Assembly (NCBI GenBank): GCA_026707935.1 | Contig: JAPOVX010000137.1 | Location: forward strand, 1-36,389 | Direction: 5' to 3' | DNA length: 36,389 nt | From: Paracoccaceae bacterium | Lineage (GTDB): Bacteria > Pseudomonadota > Alphaproteobacteria > Rhodobacterales > Rhodobacteraceae | Shown here: positions 8,876 through 17,401 of the stretch, one piece after another | Layout of the letters: each line of letters starts with the position of its first letter | Position numbering within the stretch: position 1 is the first letter of the stretch | Program-made: the position numbers and the translations under genes | The notes under the pieces: model-generated | What the model was told of the DNA's origin: nothing | What the model saw: the letters and a program-made list of their open reading frames with translations, nothing else | The model's database searches: none

Positions 8876-10351
8876 ATGAGTAAAAGTCAACTGGTTATAG
8901 TAGGTTCTGGCAGTGCGGCCTTGGTTGCAGCCATGATAGCTCATGATGAAGGATGTGACTATATCCGAATTATCGAAAAGGCGCCGGAAGCCGAAATGGG
9001 CGGTAACACGCGTTTCACGCCAGGATTTTGGCGCTTCGCTTTCAAAGACCAGGACGAAGTCAGGTCGATGGGACTGCTGCCTCAAATTACCGAGGAAGAA
9101 TGGAAGGGCATCTATCTGGAGCCCTACTCGGCGGAAGACTACTACAACTCGATCATGAAAGTCGGCCTGGGAAGGCCGAAAAAAGAATTTGCCCGTTGGA
9201 TTGCGGATGAGAGCAACGACATTACCCGCTATCTGACGTCCCAGGGCGTGCGTTGGATGTTTGCAACCTCATTCGTGACGGCGACTGAAAACGACCGCAC
9301 CTACAATGGCGGCCTGTTCATGTCTTCCGAAGGATTCGGGCCTGGCCTTATCAAGATGCAGCTTGAAGCATTGGGGCGCAGAAGTCTCCAGGTCGAATAC
9401 GATACGGCCGCCGTGGACCTGCTGCGTGACAAAAGCGGAGCCGTGATCGGCGTTCGTGCCCGGATGCCCGACGGGAGTTATGAGGACATTCACGGTGTCG
9501 TCATCCTGGCTTCAGGAGGGTTCGAAGCGAACCCGGAAATGCGTACACGTTACCTTGGACCTGATTGGAATATCGTCAAAACCCGCGGAACCCGCTTCAA
9601 CACCGGTGAAATGATGCAGGCGGCTTTCAACATAGGCGCGCAGCCATTCGGTCACATTGCCGGTACACATTCGACATGTGTCGATACAGCTGCCCCTGAT
9701 CTTGCCACTTTGGATCTCGCTACTGACACCACCCGCATCAGCCACCAGTGGGGTGTGATGGTCAACCGGCTGGGCAAGCGTTTCACGGATGAAGGCTTAG
9801 ACTGGTTGTTTCAAACTTACGTACAGGTTGCCAATGACGTTCTCAAGCAACCGGGAAATATGGCGTACCAGGTTTTCGACTCCAAGGTCGTCAATCTGCT
9901 CGACAAGACGCGATATCCGACCGCCAATCCAGCAGTGGCCAACACTTTGGAAGAACTTGCCGATCAAATCGATGTCGACAAGACCACGTTTCTGGCGACG
10001 ATTCAGGAATACAACGATGCCATTGACGATTCGGTTCCGTTCGATGCGACAAGCAAGGACGGGCTTGCCACCGTAGGCCTGTCGCCCAACAAGTCCAATT
10101 GGGCACAGAAGATGGATACGCCGCCGTATCGCGCCTATCCGGTCGAGTCCGGTATCACATTTACATTCGGAGGCCTGAAGCAGGACATGGATTCACGGAT
10201 CCTTGACTTCCAGGACAAGCCCATCGAGGGACTGTATGGCTGCGGCGAAATCACGGGCGGATTCTTCTACACCAACTACCCGGCGGGCTCCGGCCTGGTG
10301 AAGGGCGCCGTCACGGCGCGGGCGGCCGCGAGGCATGCAGCGAACCTTTAG
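8876..10351 (+). CDS. FAD-dependent dehydrogenase, tricarballylate dehydrogenase (TcuA)-like
   Basis: A 491-residue flavoprotein of the fumarate reductase/succinate dehydrogenase flavoprotein family. The Rossmann FAD-binding motif is at the N-terminus (LVIVGSGSAALVAAMIA, residues 6-22), with GSGSAA in place of the common GxGxxG, as in TcuA. Other marks are the GGNTRFTPG string (about 42-50), ILASGGFEANPEMRTRYLG in the middle, and the C-terminal FAD segment (GLYGCGEITGGFFYTNYPAG, then SGLVKGAVTARAAA). The pattern of landmarks matches TcuA, which oxidises tricarballylate to cis-aconitate, but the real substrate here may be another dicarboxylate, tricarboxylate or steroid-like compound. No signal peptide is present. 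AGGAGA lies 5 bases before the ATG at 8876. The electron acceptor partner (TcuB type) is not in the window. The promoter carries an operator shared with the ABC transporter genes. Confidence 0.88.
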   Translation: MSKSQLVIVGSGSAALVAAMIAHDEGCDYIRIIEKAPEAEMGGNTRFTPGFWRFAFKDQDEVRSMGLLPQITEEEWKGIYLEPYSAEDYYNSIMKVGLGRPKKEFARWIADESNDITRYLTSQGVRWMFATSFVTATENDRTYNGGLFMSSEGFGPGLIKMQLEALGRRSLQVEYDTAAVDLLRDKSGAVIGVRARMPDGSYEDIHGVVILASGGFEANPEMRTRYLGPDWNIVKTRGTRFNTGEMMQAAFNIGAQPFGHIAGTHSTCVDTAAPDLATLDLATDTTRISHQWGVMVNRLGKRFTDEGLDWLFQTYVQVANDVLKQPGNMAYQVFDSKVVNLLDKTRYPTANPAVANTLEELADQIDVDKTTFLATIQEYNDAIDDSVPFDATSKDGLATVGLSPNKSNWAQKMDTPPYRAYPVESGITFTFGGLKQDMDSRILDFQDKPIEGLYGCGEITGGFFYTNYPAGSGLVKGAVTARAAARHAANL

Positions 10352-11490
10352 GCTGAAGAAAGAGAGGACGAGTCGCGGAATATTGTTACGCATCAGCACA
10401 AAGGGCGAGTGATCGCGTTTTCGACATTTTGCCTGCAGCCCGGGTCGGCCGTTTGGGCACGGTTCGGGGCGGTTTGATTGCCTTGAGCGGGTCGAGTGCC
10501 TCTCCTGTTTGTCGGTTGGCCGGGTTGCCGCGGTTCGAAGAAGCTTCCGGCAGGCTTTGTTTCCGAACCGGCCCCGAGCCGACCGGCAGGGATCGTGATT
10601 CAGCTGATGCCCTTGGGATGATCAACGAACGTCCGGAAGCAATGGACATGCGATCCGTCTTCAGGGCATGCGCTGGCGGCCTTGAGGCCAGCGGCCTCCG
10701 ATTGCCCGGCGGTTGTGACGGGTCGCCGGGGCTTCACCTCGGGCTTGCATTTGGTGTCGGCAAACAAGAGTTCGCTCCACTTTTTGAGCACGTGCCACGT
10801 CACGCAAAGGAAGATGGGGGCGTGTGCTCAGTCAGCGGCGCGGGAACTGATGGAGCAGATTGAATTCACGCTGGATTGTCCGGGCGGAAGGCATCTCCCG
10901 TGCCCGTCAGAGCCTTGCAGTCGCGCGCGCGTTCCTCGGCGTGCGTGCCGCTCCCGGAAAGCGATGTCCATGCAGGCGAAACAGACACCCTCAAGCGTCT
11001 CCGTCTCGGCGATGCTTCCGTGTCTGTGCCTGCATGCGGGGTTGCGGGCGAGGATCCGCCGTTCGAAGTACCTTTTGCCTCGTAACGGTTGATCAACTCG
11101 CGTAAGCGGCGCGCGGCTTTGTCGGCACCCGAGTGCCCACCGCGTTTGATCCACCTTGCCAGGACGGCAAGGCTTCCAATGGGGAGGGCCAGAAGAAGTA
11201 CCGTCTCGGATCCACGAGCAAGGTCACGCGACGGCAGCGACTTCTGACCTTACCGCAACTCGCAGGCGCTACGGGGAGTTCAGGCCACGAAACGAAACCG
11301 GAGAGCCATGACGGATCTGCAGAAACCCCCAGGCACGACGCCGACGTATGAATGCAGCCTTGCCAAACCGGAACCGGTCGCAGCGAAGGATGTTGTGAAT
11401 GTTGAGTGCATACGGATGTCGAAATGCCACCTGTATCCCTGCCATGTCCCTGCCTGACGCGAGAGGATTGCGGATTCTGATCCCTGCCTG
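10352..11490. other. Stretch without a recognisable gene
   Basis: About 1.1 kb between the flavoprotein and the TauE/SafE gene. Conflicting open frames occur on both strands (for example 10429-10863 plus and 10828-11154 minus). They are low in motif content and none has a ribosome binding site. A minus-strand piece near 10740-10803 (VLKKWSELLFADTKCKPE) has the flavour of a transposase C-terminus, but I cannot assign it. Treat it as decayed sequence. Confidence 0.45.
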
Positions 11491-11502
11491 AAAGGATTTG
11501 CC

Positions 11503-12246
11503 TTGGACCTGCATGCTCTCGCTATTGCCTTCGGTGTCTATGTTTTAGCCGGCACGATCAAAGGCACCGCCGGAATCGGGCTGCCAACGGTGGCCATCTC
11601 GCTGCTGAGCCAGTTCTTTGATCCCAGGCTCGCGATCTCGCTGGCACTCGTGCCGATAATCGCGACGAATGCCTGGCAAGTCTACCGGGCTGGCCGGTTT
11701 CTGGAGACCCTGCGACGGTTCGCGCCATTCCTGGTGTGCCTCGTGCTGTTCGTCTACGTCTCTGCCCAGTTCGCGCATGGTATCTCGGTTCGTGCCCTCG
11801 TCCTGTTCATGGGATCCATGGTCATTCTCTTCACGCTGGTGAACCTGTTGTTCGAACCGCCGGCCCTGCCGGACGAGTGGGACACGCCGGCACAGGTCGT
11901 AACCGGAACGGCCGCGGGGTTCATGGGAGGCATCACGGCCATCTGGTCGCCGCCGGTCATGATCTTCCTGCTTGCGCGGCGGACACCGAAGGACGCCTTT
12001 GTCAGAGCGAGCGGTGTTATAATCGCTGTCGGCGGGATCCCGTTGATTATCAGTTACTGGCAAGCAGGACTGTTCGGTGGGGAAACCGCGATTGTATCGT
12101 GTTTGATGGTAATGCCGGCGGTGGTAGGTTTTTTTGTCGGGGAGCGACTCCGCAGCCGATTGGACACCAAACGGTTTCATACGGTTGTTCTGATCATTTT
12201 CCTGTTTTTGGGACTGAACCTGATCCGGCGGGGATTAAGCCTCTGA
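11503..12246 (+). CDS. TauE/SafE-family membrane permease
   Basis: A 247-residue inner-membrane protein with about 7-8 hydrophobic segments in two repeated halves. The family hallmark is seen near the N-terminus (LAGTIKGTAGIGLPTVAISL, about 16-35) and in the second half (VTGTAAGFMGGITAIWSPPV, about 131-150). Family members export or import small anions such as sulfite, sulfoacetate or other organosulfonates and carboxylates. The start is TTG at 11503: AAAGGA ends 6 bases before it, and no in-frame ATG is placed better. It lies alone between two decayed gaps, so the partner pathway must be guessed from the wider neighbourhood of carboxylate-oxidation and uptake genes. The C-terminus (LIIFLFLGLNLIRRGLSL) is a normal family ending. 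Confidence 0.88.
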   Translation: MDLHALAIAFGVYVLAGTIKGTAGIGLPTVAISLLSQFFDPRLAISLALVPIIATNAWQVYRAGRFLETLRRFAPFLVCLVLFVYVSAQFAHGISVRALVLFMGSMVILFTLVNLLFEPPALPDEWDTPAQVVTGTAAGFMGGITAIWSPPVMIFLLARRTPKDAFVRASGVIIAVGGIPLIISYWQAGLFGGETAIVSCLMVMPAVVGFFVGERLRSRLDTKRFHTVVLIIFLFLGLNLIRRGLSL

Positions 12247-12619
12247 CCAAGAACGGGGTATTTTCCGCGCCCGCCTTGTCAAGACGGTTTCAGACGATCG
12301 CGCATGAAATGTCCCGCACCAGCAAGCACATAATCTGCGACGTGAATTGCGGCTGGCCCGGAGTTTCCTTGACAAGTCCGGTTCCTGCAAATTTGAAGCG
12401 CGCTCACAGCCTCAAAGGTTAGGAACATTTCGGGGTTCGGACCGTCAGATCTCGAACCAGATTTGATTCGGGAAGTCCGGGTTTCACCTTCAGGAATACG
12501 GCCGTTGCGATGCCTCACTACCACATCATACAGCAACGTCACGGGCCGTTTCGCCGGAGTTTCATGCCTATCGGGGCGAATAAGCGCAGACAGCCTCGAG
12601 AGCCTGGTTCAGTGAGCCT
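12247..12619. other. Gap without a recognisable gene
   Basis: About 370 bp between the convergent ends of the TauE/SafE gene and the ketopantoate-reductase-like gene. A minus-strand open frame (12279-12542, 87 codons) is present but has no motif or clear ribosome binding site. No good terminator hairpin was found. Confidence 0.45.
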
Positions 12620-13690
12620 TCATGGCGAACTCGCCCTGTTCTGTTCGAGCCAGTAATCCACAAGACTGACGATTTCGTCGACGATTGTCAGTTGAAGGCC
12701 ACGGTTTGCGGCGATGGTTTGGACCAATCGGTCTACCCTTTCTATGTTGGGTGCGCCAGCTGCAAGCGCGCGGGCTGCCGACGACGGGGTAATGAGGGAA
12801 TCCGCTGCCTGTGCATACTTGTCAAATGGTACCATGTCCGCCTTGCTTGCACCGAGGGAGATACAAAGTGAGGATACCCATTCGTAGATTTCCCGTGATT
12901 TTTTCGGGTCTGATCGAACCGCTTCCCTAATGGGCCGCATCCCGTCCTTACCGATGCAGCGATAGTTGCCGGCTATCAACATGCACCATTTCGCCATTGG
13001 GACGAAGATGGATTCATGGACTCGGAGCTTTACCGGAACTTCCGACGGTTTGCCGTCAATTTCGAACCGGGCTGATTGTATATCCGATTCCAGCTGTCTG
13101 AGCATTGCGGTATGTTCGCTCGATTCGAAACGTGCAGCCTTGAAGTTGGTCGGAAGGCGAACTTGCAGGACGTTGATTGGCAGGCCCGGAGGTCGAAAGG
13201 CTTGCGGGTCTGGACTACAAAGCGTCACCAGTTCGGGTTCAAGCCCTTCCCAGGCAGTTGCATCGGTATAGCTATCGCGGCACGCATCCACATCAAGGCC
13301 CGGAATTCTTTTCAGGTAGGGTAGTGGAGGCATGTTCATGATCGACAAGCAGGGTCGTGCTGTTTCACCGATGCGGCCAAGCAAATTCCTGATTTCACTG
13401 GACCGATACTGGGGCTCCTGCATGGCAAGTACGACGAGGTCGAATTCCTCCGGACGTGCATGGTCCGGACCACAAGCCGAAACAGGCCCGGAGAGATCCG
13501 TCGTACGGATATCGATCGAACCCTCGCGGCCACGGATCGGCATCTTGACGATTGCGCCTTCGGAATTGATCAGGTCCACCTCGTCAGGCAGGCAGACGAG
13601 TTGTGCCGAATGACCGGCCATTGCCAGCTTGGTAGCAAAAAGAGATCCGTATGACGCGCCAAGGATCAATACATTGCGCTTTTCTTTCAT
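12620..13690 (-). CDS. Ketopantoate reductase-like (ApbA/PanE) NAD(P)-dependent oxidoreductase
   Basis: A 356-residue two-domain dehydrogenase. The N-terminal Rossmann motif reads NVLILGASYGSLFATKLAMA, followed by FDLVVLAMQEPQ about 60 residues later, the usual dinucleotide-binding layout of ketopantoate reductases and octopine-type dehydrogenases. The C-terminal helical domain contains PMAKWCMLIAGN (about 232-242), in the position of the catalytic-lysine segment of ApbA_C. It is longer than PanE (about 300 residues) and diverges between the domains, so it probably acts on another 2-oxo or 2-hydroxy acid. Two ATG codons lie in tandem at 13693 and 13690. AGGAGG is 2 bases from the first but 5 from the second, so the second is chosen. 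It lies next to the fused ABC ATPase gene on the same strand, 280 bp apart. Confidence 0.78.
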   Translation of the reverse strand: MKEKRNVLILGASYGSLFATKLAMAGHSAQLVCLPDEVDLINSEGAIVKMPIRGREGSIDIRTTDLSGPVSACGPDHARPEEFDLVVLAMQEPQYRSSEIRNLLGRIGETARPCLSIMNMPPLPYLKRIPGLDVDACRDSYTDATAWEGLEPELVTLCSPDPQAFRPPGLPINVLQVRLPTNFKAARFESSEHTAMLRQLESDIQSARFEIDGKPSEVPVKLRVHESIFVPMAKWCMLIAGNYRCIGKDGMRPIREAVRSDPKKSREIYEWVSSLCISLGASKADMVPFDKYAQAADSLITPSSAARALAAGAPNIERVDRLVQTIAANRGLQLTIVDEIVSLVDYWLEQNRASSP

Positions 13691-13970
13691 CATTTCCTCC
13701 TATGTGGCTGGGATTCCTGGGACCGGTGTCCGGCCAAAGGACATGCCGCGAACGCAGCGCCAGCCGTCAAAAATTTTACTGAAAAAAAAGGAAAGAGGAT
13801 TTCCTGCTTTGGCCTTGGGGATCTGCCTGCAACGGTCATGCTGGCTGCATTTATCCGTTGAAGCAGACAGCCCCTTCTTTTTGGCCAAGGTGTTTTCCCA
13901 GCCAAGCGGTGTAACCCCAACGGGGAATTCCTGGTGTCACGGTCAATCGGCGCATTCATCAATCAACCGT

Positions 13971-16049
13971 TCATAGTTTCAGACATGCGGCGTAGTGATC
14001 AGGTTTTACTTCCCTGAACTCCGGTATGACGTGTTTGCACTCCTCGCTCGCCATTTCGCATCGCGTGTGAAAAACGCATCCTTTGGGCGGATTCAGCGGG
14101 CTCGGAATTTCCCCCTTCAGAAGACGCAACTCTTGCGTCGTTTCGATTTGAGGGTCCGGAATCGGAACAGCATTGAGGAGTGCCTTCGTGTAGGGATGTA
14201 ACGGTTCGCCATACAGATCGTCACGGTATGCAATTTCCATGACACGCCCCAGGTACATGACCACCACGCGATCGGACATGTGACGTACGACAGCCAGGTC
14301 GTGGGCAATGAACAAATATGTCAGCCCGAGTTCACTTTGCAATTCTTCCATCAAATTGATGATCTGTCCCTGGATCGATACGTCCAGTGCCGAAACCGGT
14401 TCATCACAAACGATAAACGATGGCTGCATTGCAAGCGCTCGAGCGATCCCGATCCGCTGGCGCTGTCCGCCCGATAGTTCATGAGGGTAACGGTCCGCCA
14501 TGTAATCAAAAAGTCCTACGCTGACGAGCAGTTCGCGCACTTTCTCCCGGACGGCCTCCTGACTTGGTTCGAGACGATAGACGTGCATGGGTTCGGCGAT
14601 TATGCTTCCAACTGTCATCCGCGGGTTGAGGGAGCTGTAGGGATCCTGAAATACAGCCTGTACAGATCGCCGGTGATCGGTAAGTTCCTGACCTTTCAGC
14701 CGTGAAATGTCCAAACCGTCGAACAGCACTTCTCCAGCAGTCGGCTTTTCCAGACCCAGAAGTGTTCTGCCGACCGTCGTCTTGCCACAACCCGACTCTC
14801 CCACCAGTCCGACGGTTTCACCGCGGTGAATGTCAAAAGAGAGACCGTCAACAGCACGAATTTGAAATTTTTCCCTCCTCAAGAGGTTCGAGCCCGAAGT
14901 GACACCAAAATAGGTGCACAGCTCATTGACCTGCAGGAGAGGCTGGTCCCGCTCCTTGATCTTTGTGCTGGTTTCATCAACCTCGGCCGGCTTTGAGAGA
15001 GGCGGGGTTTCCCTGGCCATCTCGTCTGCACGAATACAGGCCGAAAAACGATGGGCCTCGATTTCAACGAGTTCGGGTTGATCGAATTTGCAAGCATCTT
15101 TTGCTCTCTTGCAACGAGCGGCAAACCTGCAACCGGCGGGTGGATCAAGAAGGTTCGGCGGCAAACCGTCAATTGTCCCAAGCCTTTTTTCACGGGGATT
15201 GTCCAGGCGTGGCACGGAGTGCAGCAGACCGGCAGAGTATGGATGCAGTGGTTTGGCGAACAAATCGCGGGCGCTGCACTGTTCGACCATGCGTGCGGCA
15301 TACATGACATTAACGCGATCGGCGTAGCGCGCGACTATGCCCAGATTATGCGTGATGATTATGAGCGCGATCCCGAGCCTTTCGGAAAGGTCTTTCATGA
15401 GCTTCAGAATCTGTGCCTGAATCGTGACGTCCAGGGCCGTGGTAGGCTCATCCGCAATGATGAGTTTCGGGTTGCAGGTCAGACCGATCGCAATCATGAT
15501 GCGTTGCCGCATGCCGCCCGACAATTGGTGTGGGTATTGATCCAGGCGCCGCTCCGGATCGGAGATTCCAACGAGATCAAGCAATTCAATTGCCCGGTCA
15601 CGCGCCTGTTCTTTCGTGTTGCCCATGTGAATGAACAATGGTTCCATGATTTGTGAACCGATTCCGAGCACCGGATTCAGAGAGGTCATTGGTTCCTGGA
15701 ATATCATGGCGATGTCGCGGCCGCGGATTTCACGCATTTCGTCTTGCGTAAGGTCCAGCAGGTTGCGACCCTCGAACAGTATCCTTCCACCGACGACCTT
15801 TCCCGTGGGCTTGGGCAAGAGCCCCATTATCGCAAGGGATGACACCGACTTTCCGCATCCCGATTCACCCACGATTGCTACGGTTTCGCCGGATTCCACC
15901 TTGTAGGAAATGCCTTCGACCGCCCGAACTACACCTCGTGAAGTCACGAAGTGGACGTGCAGATCTTCAACTTCCAACAGGAATTTTCCAACTGACGAGT
16001 CATGGGGAACAGTGGTGAGCGCCGAGTCCGAAAGTTCCATTGCGACCAT
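13971..16049 (-). CDS. Fused ATPase of a peptide/nickel-type ABC importer (DppD-DppF fusion)
   Basis: A protein of about 692 residues carrying both nucleotide-binding subunits of an Opp/Dpp-type importer in one chain. The first half has Walker A GESGCGKS (about 63-70), signature LSGGM (178-182), Walker B LIIADEP (198-204), and a C-terminal extension [13 protein letters not shown] with cysteines typical of the oligopeptide-transporter ATPase tail. The second half repeats this: GESGCGKTT (419-427), LSGGQ (527-531), FIVCDEP (547-553) and [12 protein letters not shown]. Both sites look functional. Starts at TTG 16055, ATG 16049 and ATG 16040 are all possible; none has a strong ribosome binding site. 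It is divergent from the binding protein and permease genes at 17402-21042, which it should energise. It has its own promoter with an operator-like element. Confidence 0.93.
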   Translation of the reverse strand: MVAMELSDSALTTVPHDSSVGKFLLEVEDLHVHFVTSRGVVRAVEGISYKVESGETVAIVGESGCGKSVSSLAIMGLLPKPTGKVVGGRILFEGRNLLDLTQDEMREIRGRDIAMIFQEPMTSLNPVLGIGSQIMEPLFIHMGNTKEQARDRAIELLDLVGISDPERRLDQYPHQLSGGMRQRIMIAIGLTCNPKLIIADEPTTALDVTIQAQILKLMKDLSERLGIALIIITHNLGIVARYADRVNVMYAARMVEQCSARDLFAKPLHPYSAGLLHSVPRLDNPREKRLGTIDGLPPNLLDPPAGCRFAARCKRAKDACKFDQPELVEIEAHRFSACIRADEMARETPPLSKPAEVDETSTKIKERDQPLLQVNELCTYFGVTSGSNLLRREKFQIRAVDGLSFDIHRGETVGLVGESGCGKTTVGRTLLGLEKPTAGEVLFDGLDISRLKGQELTDHRRSVQAVFQDPYSSLNPRMTVGSIIAEPMHVYRLEPSQEAVREKVRELLVSVGLFDYMADRYPHELSGGQRQRIGIARALAMQPSFIVCDEPVSALDVSIQGQIINLMEELQSELGLTYLFIAHDLAVVRHMSDRVVVMYLGRVMEIAYRDDLYGEPLHPYTKALLNAVPIPDPQIETTQELRLLKGEIPSPLNPPKGCVFHTRCEMASEECKHVIPEFREVKPDHYAACLKL

Positions 16050-16104
16050 TCCCAAGTCCGAGAGTCATCAAAAGTCGAATGAGGTGTTTGGAGAAATCAC
16101 TTCG

Positions 16105-16130
16105 CATCATCCATATGATCATCCGATGTT
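16105..16130. promoter_or_regulatory. Operator-like element before the ABC ATPase gene
   Basis: The plus-strand sequence contains ATCATCC, then ATGATC, then ATCCGATGTTT, closely paralleling the flavoprotein element at 8746-8766 (ATCATCC, ATGATC, GGATGTTT) with a few inserted bases. It lies just downstream of the -10 box of the minus-strand promoter, roughly +3 to +29 of the ATPase transcript, so a bound repressor would block it. Confidence 0.45.
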
Positions 16131-16139
16131 TAAATTTTG

Positions 16140-16167
16140 AGTATACTTATTTGGAATTCGCGGTCAA
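16140..16167 (-). promoter_or_regulatory. Promoter of the ABC ATPase gene
   Basis: On the minus strand, TTGACC (16167-16162) and TATACT (16145-16140) are separated by 16 bases, a good sigma70-type promoter. The transcript would start near 16133, about 85 bases before the ATPase start codon. Confidence 0.55.
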
Positions 16168-16549
16168 TCTCAACGTTTGACCCGGCAAGAGGTCCGGATC
16201 GATCATAGTGAAAGAGAATGCGAATACCTTTTTCCGACGTGTGCGACGTGACAATCAAGATGTGGAGCGCCAGGCAAACTGGCGCCGCAGTTGCCGTTGC
16301 AAGTCCGGCAGGAAAGAAAGGTAAACCACCACGTGCACCGCGAACCATGAGTGTGCTTCCTTGAGGATGCACGCGAAGCGCCGGTAGCCGCACGTGTGGC
16401 CAAAACGATCGAGCATCGCAAGAGATATGATCTGGAGTGCCAAGGTTTGCTCATCGGCCGAAGGCAACAATGTCACAGCCGTCAGGGAGAGGATCCGCCG
16501 GGCTCTGCGTCGTCTGAGGAATCCTAGGGACGTACTGCCGCGGGAAGAA

Positions 16550-16955
16550 TTCACAGTTTCAAGCTGCACGTGGCAATCAATCACAAAGGTGAAATCATGG
16601 CCGCAAAATTCATCCCGGGCAATGGCGACGACCGGATCGCGCTGGATGCCATGACCGCTCTGCCCTGAAGGGCCGGGCCTCTCCCAAAATGGAATATTTG
16701 GCAAGAGTTCTTCATGGCCCTCTGAAGACACGGTCCGAAGCTGAGCACAGGCATCCGCCGCGGGATGCGCAATCACCTGGTGCAGGTCACGGAAAAGCTG
16801 CTGCTGAAGAAAGGGTTCATCATTGAGACAGTGTCCGACAAACTGAAGCTGGGAATGGAATCGGAACACACCCGGGCCGCTCCCCGATCAATGCTTTTGT
16901 CCACATCCTGTCATGTCTCGATGCCCACACCAGCGGAAAAGCAAAAAATCTGAAT
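16550..16955 (+). pseudogene. IS982-family transposase remnant (C-terminal half)
   Basis: Frames in this segment give IS982 transposase landmarks: FKLHVAINHKGEIMAAKF (about 16557-16610), GNGDDRIALDAM, then after in-frame stops KLSTGIRRGMRNHLVQVTEK and LLLKKGFIIETVSDKLK, and after a frameshift GRSPINAFVHILSCLDAH near 16873-16926. Stops and shifts show it is dead. The space between the two transporter promoters (16168-17135, 968 bp) is close to the size of an IS982 element, so the whole interval may be one decayed insertion. The N-terminal half of the transposase and the terminal repeats could not be recognised. The long open frame on the opposite strand (16255-16869) is a shadow. Confidence 0.8.
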
Positions 16956-17135
16956 GAAAAATATCGCTCATCCGAGACTCAGGTTGACAGGAATCCTGTT
17001 GCCGGAAAGCGGCTGGTCCTCTCCACCGCCTGCGCCCGGAAATTTCGTTCCGAAATCCGGATCCCAAACAAACCGAGTTCCTGAATGGACGGGGGCTGCC
17101 TCCGTGATGGGATTTTCAATCAATGATGCTTTTTG

Positions 17136-17164
17136 TTGACGCCAAACAATCTTCCGGCTATATC
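17136..17164 (+). promoter_or_regulatory. Promoter of the ABC binding protein/permease operon
   Basis: TTGACG (17136-17141) and TATATC (17159-17164) are separated by exactly 17 bases. Transcription would start near 17171, giving a leader of about 230 bases before the binding protein gene. Operator-like 8-base repeats begin at once downstream. Confidence 0.55.
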
Positions 17165-17172
17165 TTTTAAAC

Positions 17173-17202
17173 AGCAGATGATCTGATGCTCTGATGGATC
17201 TG
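17173..17202. promoter_or_regulatory. Tandem 8-base repeats, operator-like, before the binding protein gene
   Basis: Three consecutive 8-mers, AGCAGATG, ATCTGATG and CTCTGATG (17173-17196), are followed by GATCTG. The central part CAGATGATCTG is also a small inverted repeat around G, like CCGATGATCGG in the flavoprotein promoter. It covers roughly +2 to +30 of the predicted transcript, a repressor-type location. Confidence 0.5.
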
Positions 17203-17401
17203 CATGGTGTCGAAATGACTAAGGGCACCCGGAATGGTCACGAATTGGAAGCTTAAGGCTGATTGGTTGCCGGCAAATGCTACCAATCATGGCCCGATGG
17301 CCATTTACTGCGAGTGATCGCTCCGCCAACACTACATCGGATCGGCTGGAATTAAGATCGCTTCCAATGGGGACGCGCACTGAAATCAAGGAGGAATGAC
17401 G

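Noticed and set aside
11545..12180. 211-codon open frame on the minus strand
   Set aside because: Shadow of the TauE/SafE permease. Very polar and charged, as expected for the complement of a membrane protein.
16255..16869. 204-codon open frame on the minus strand
   Set aside because: Lies opposite the IS982 remnant and has no motif of its own.
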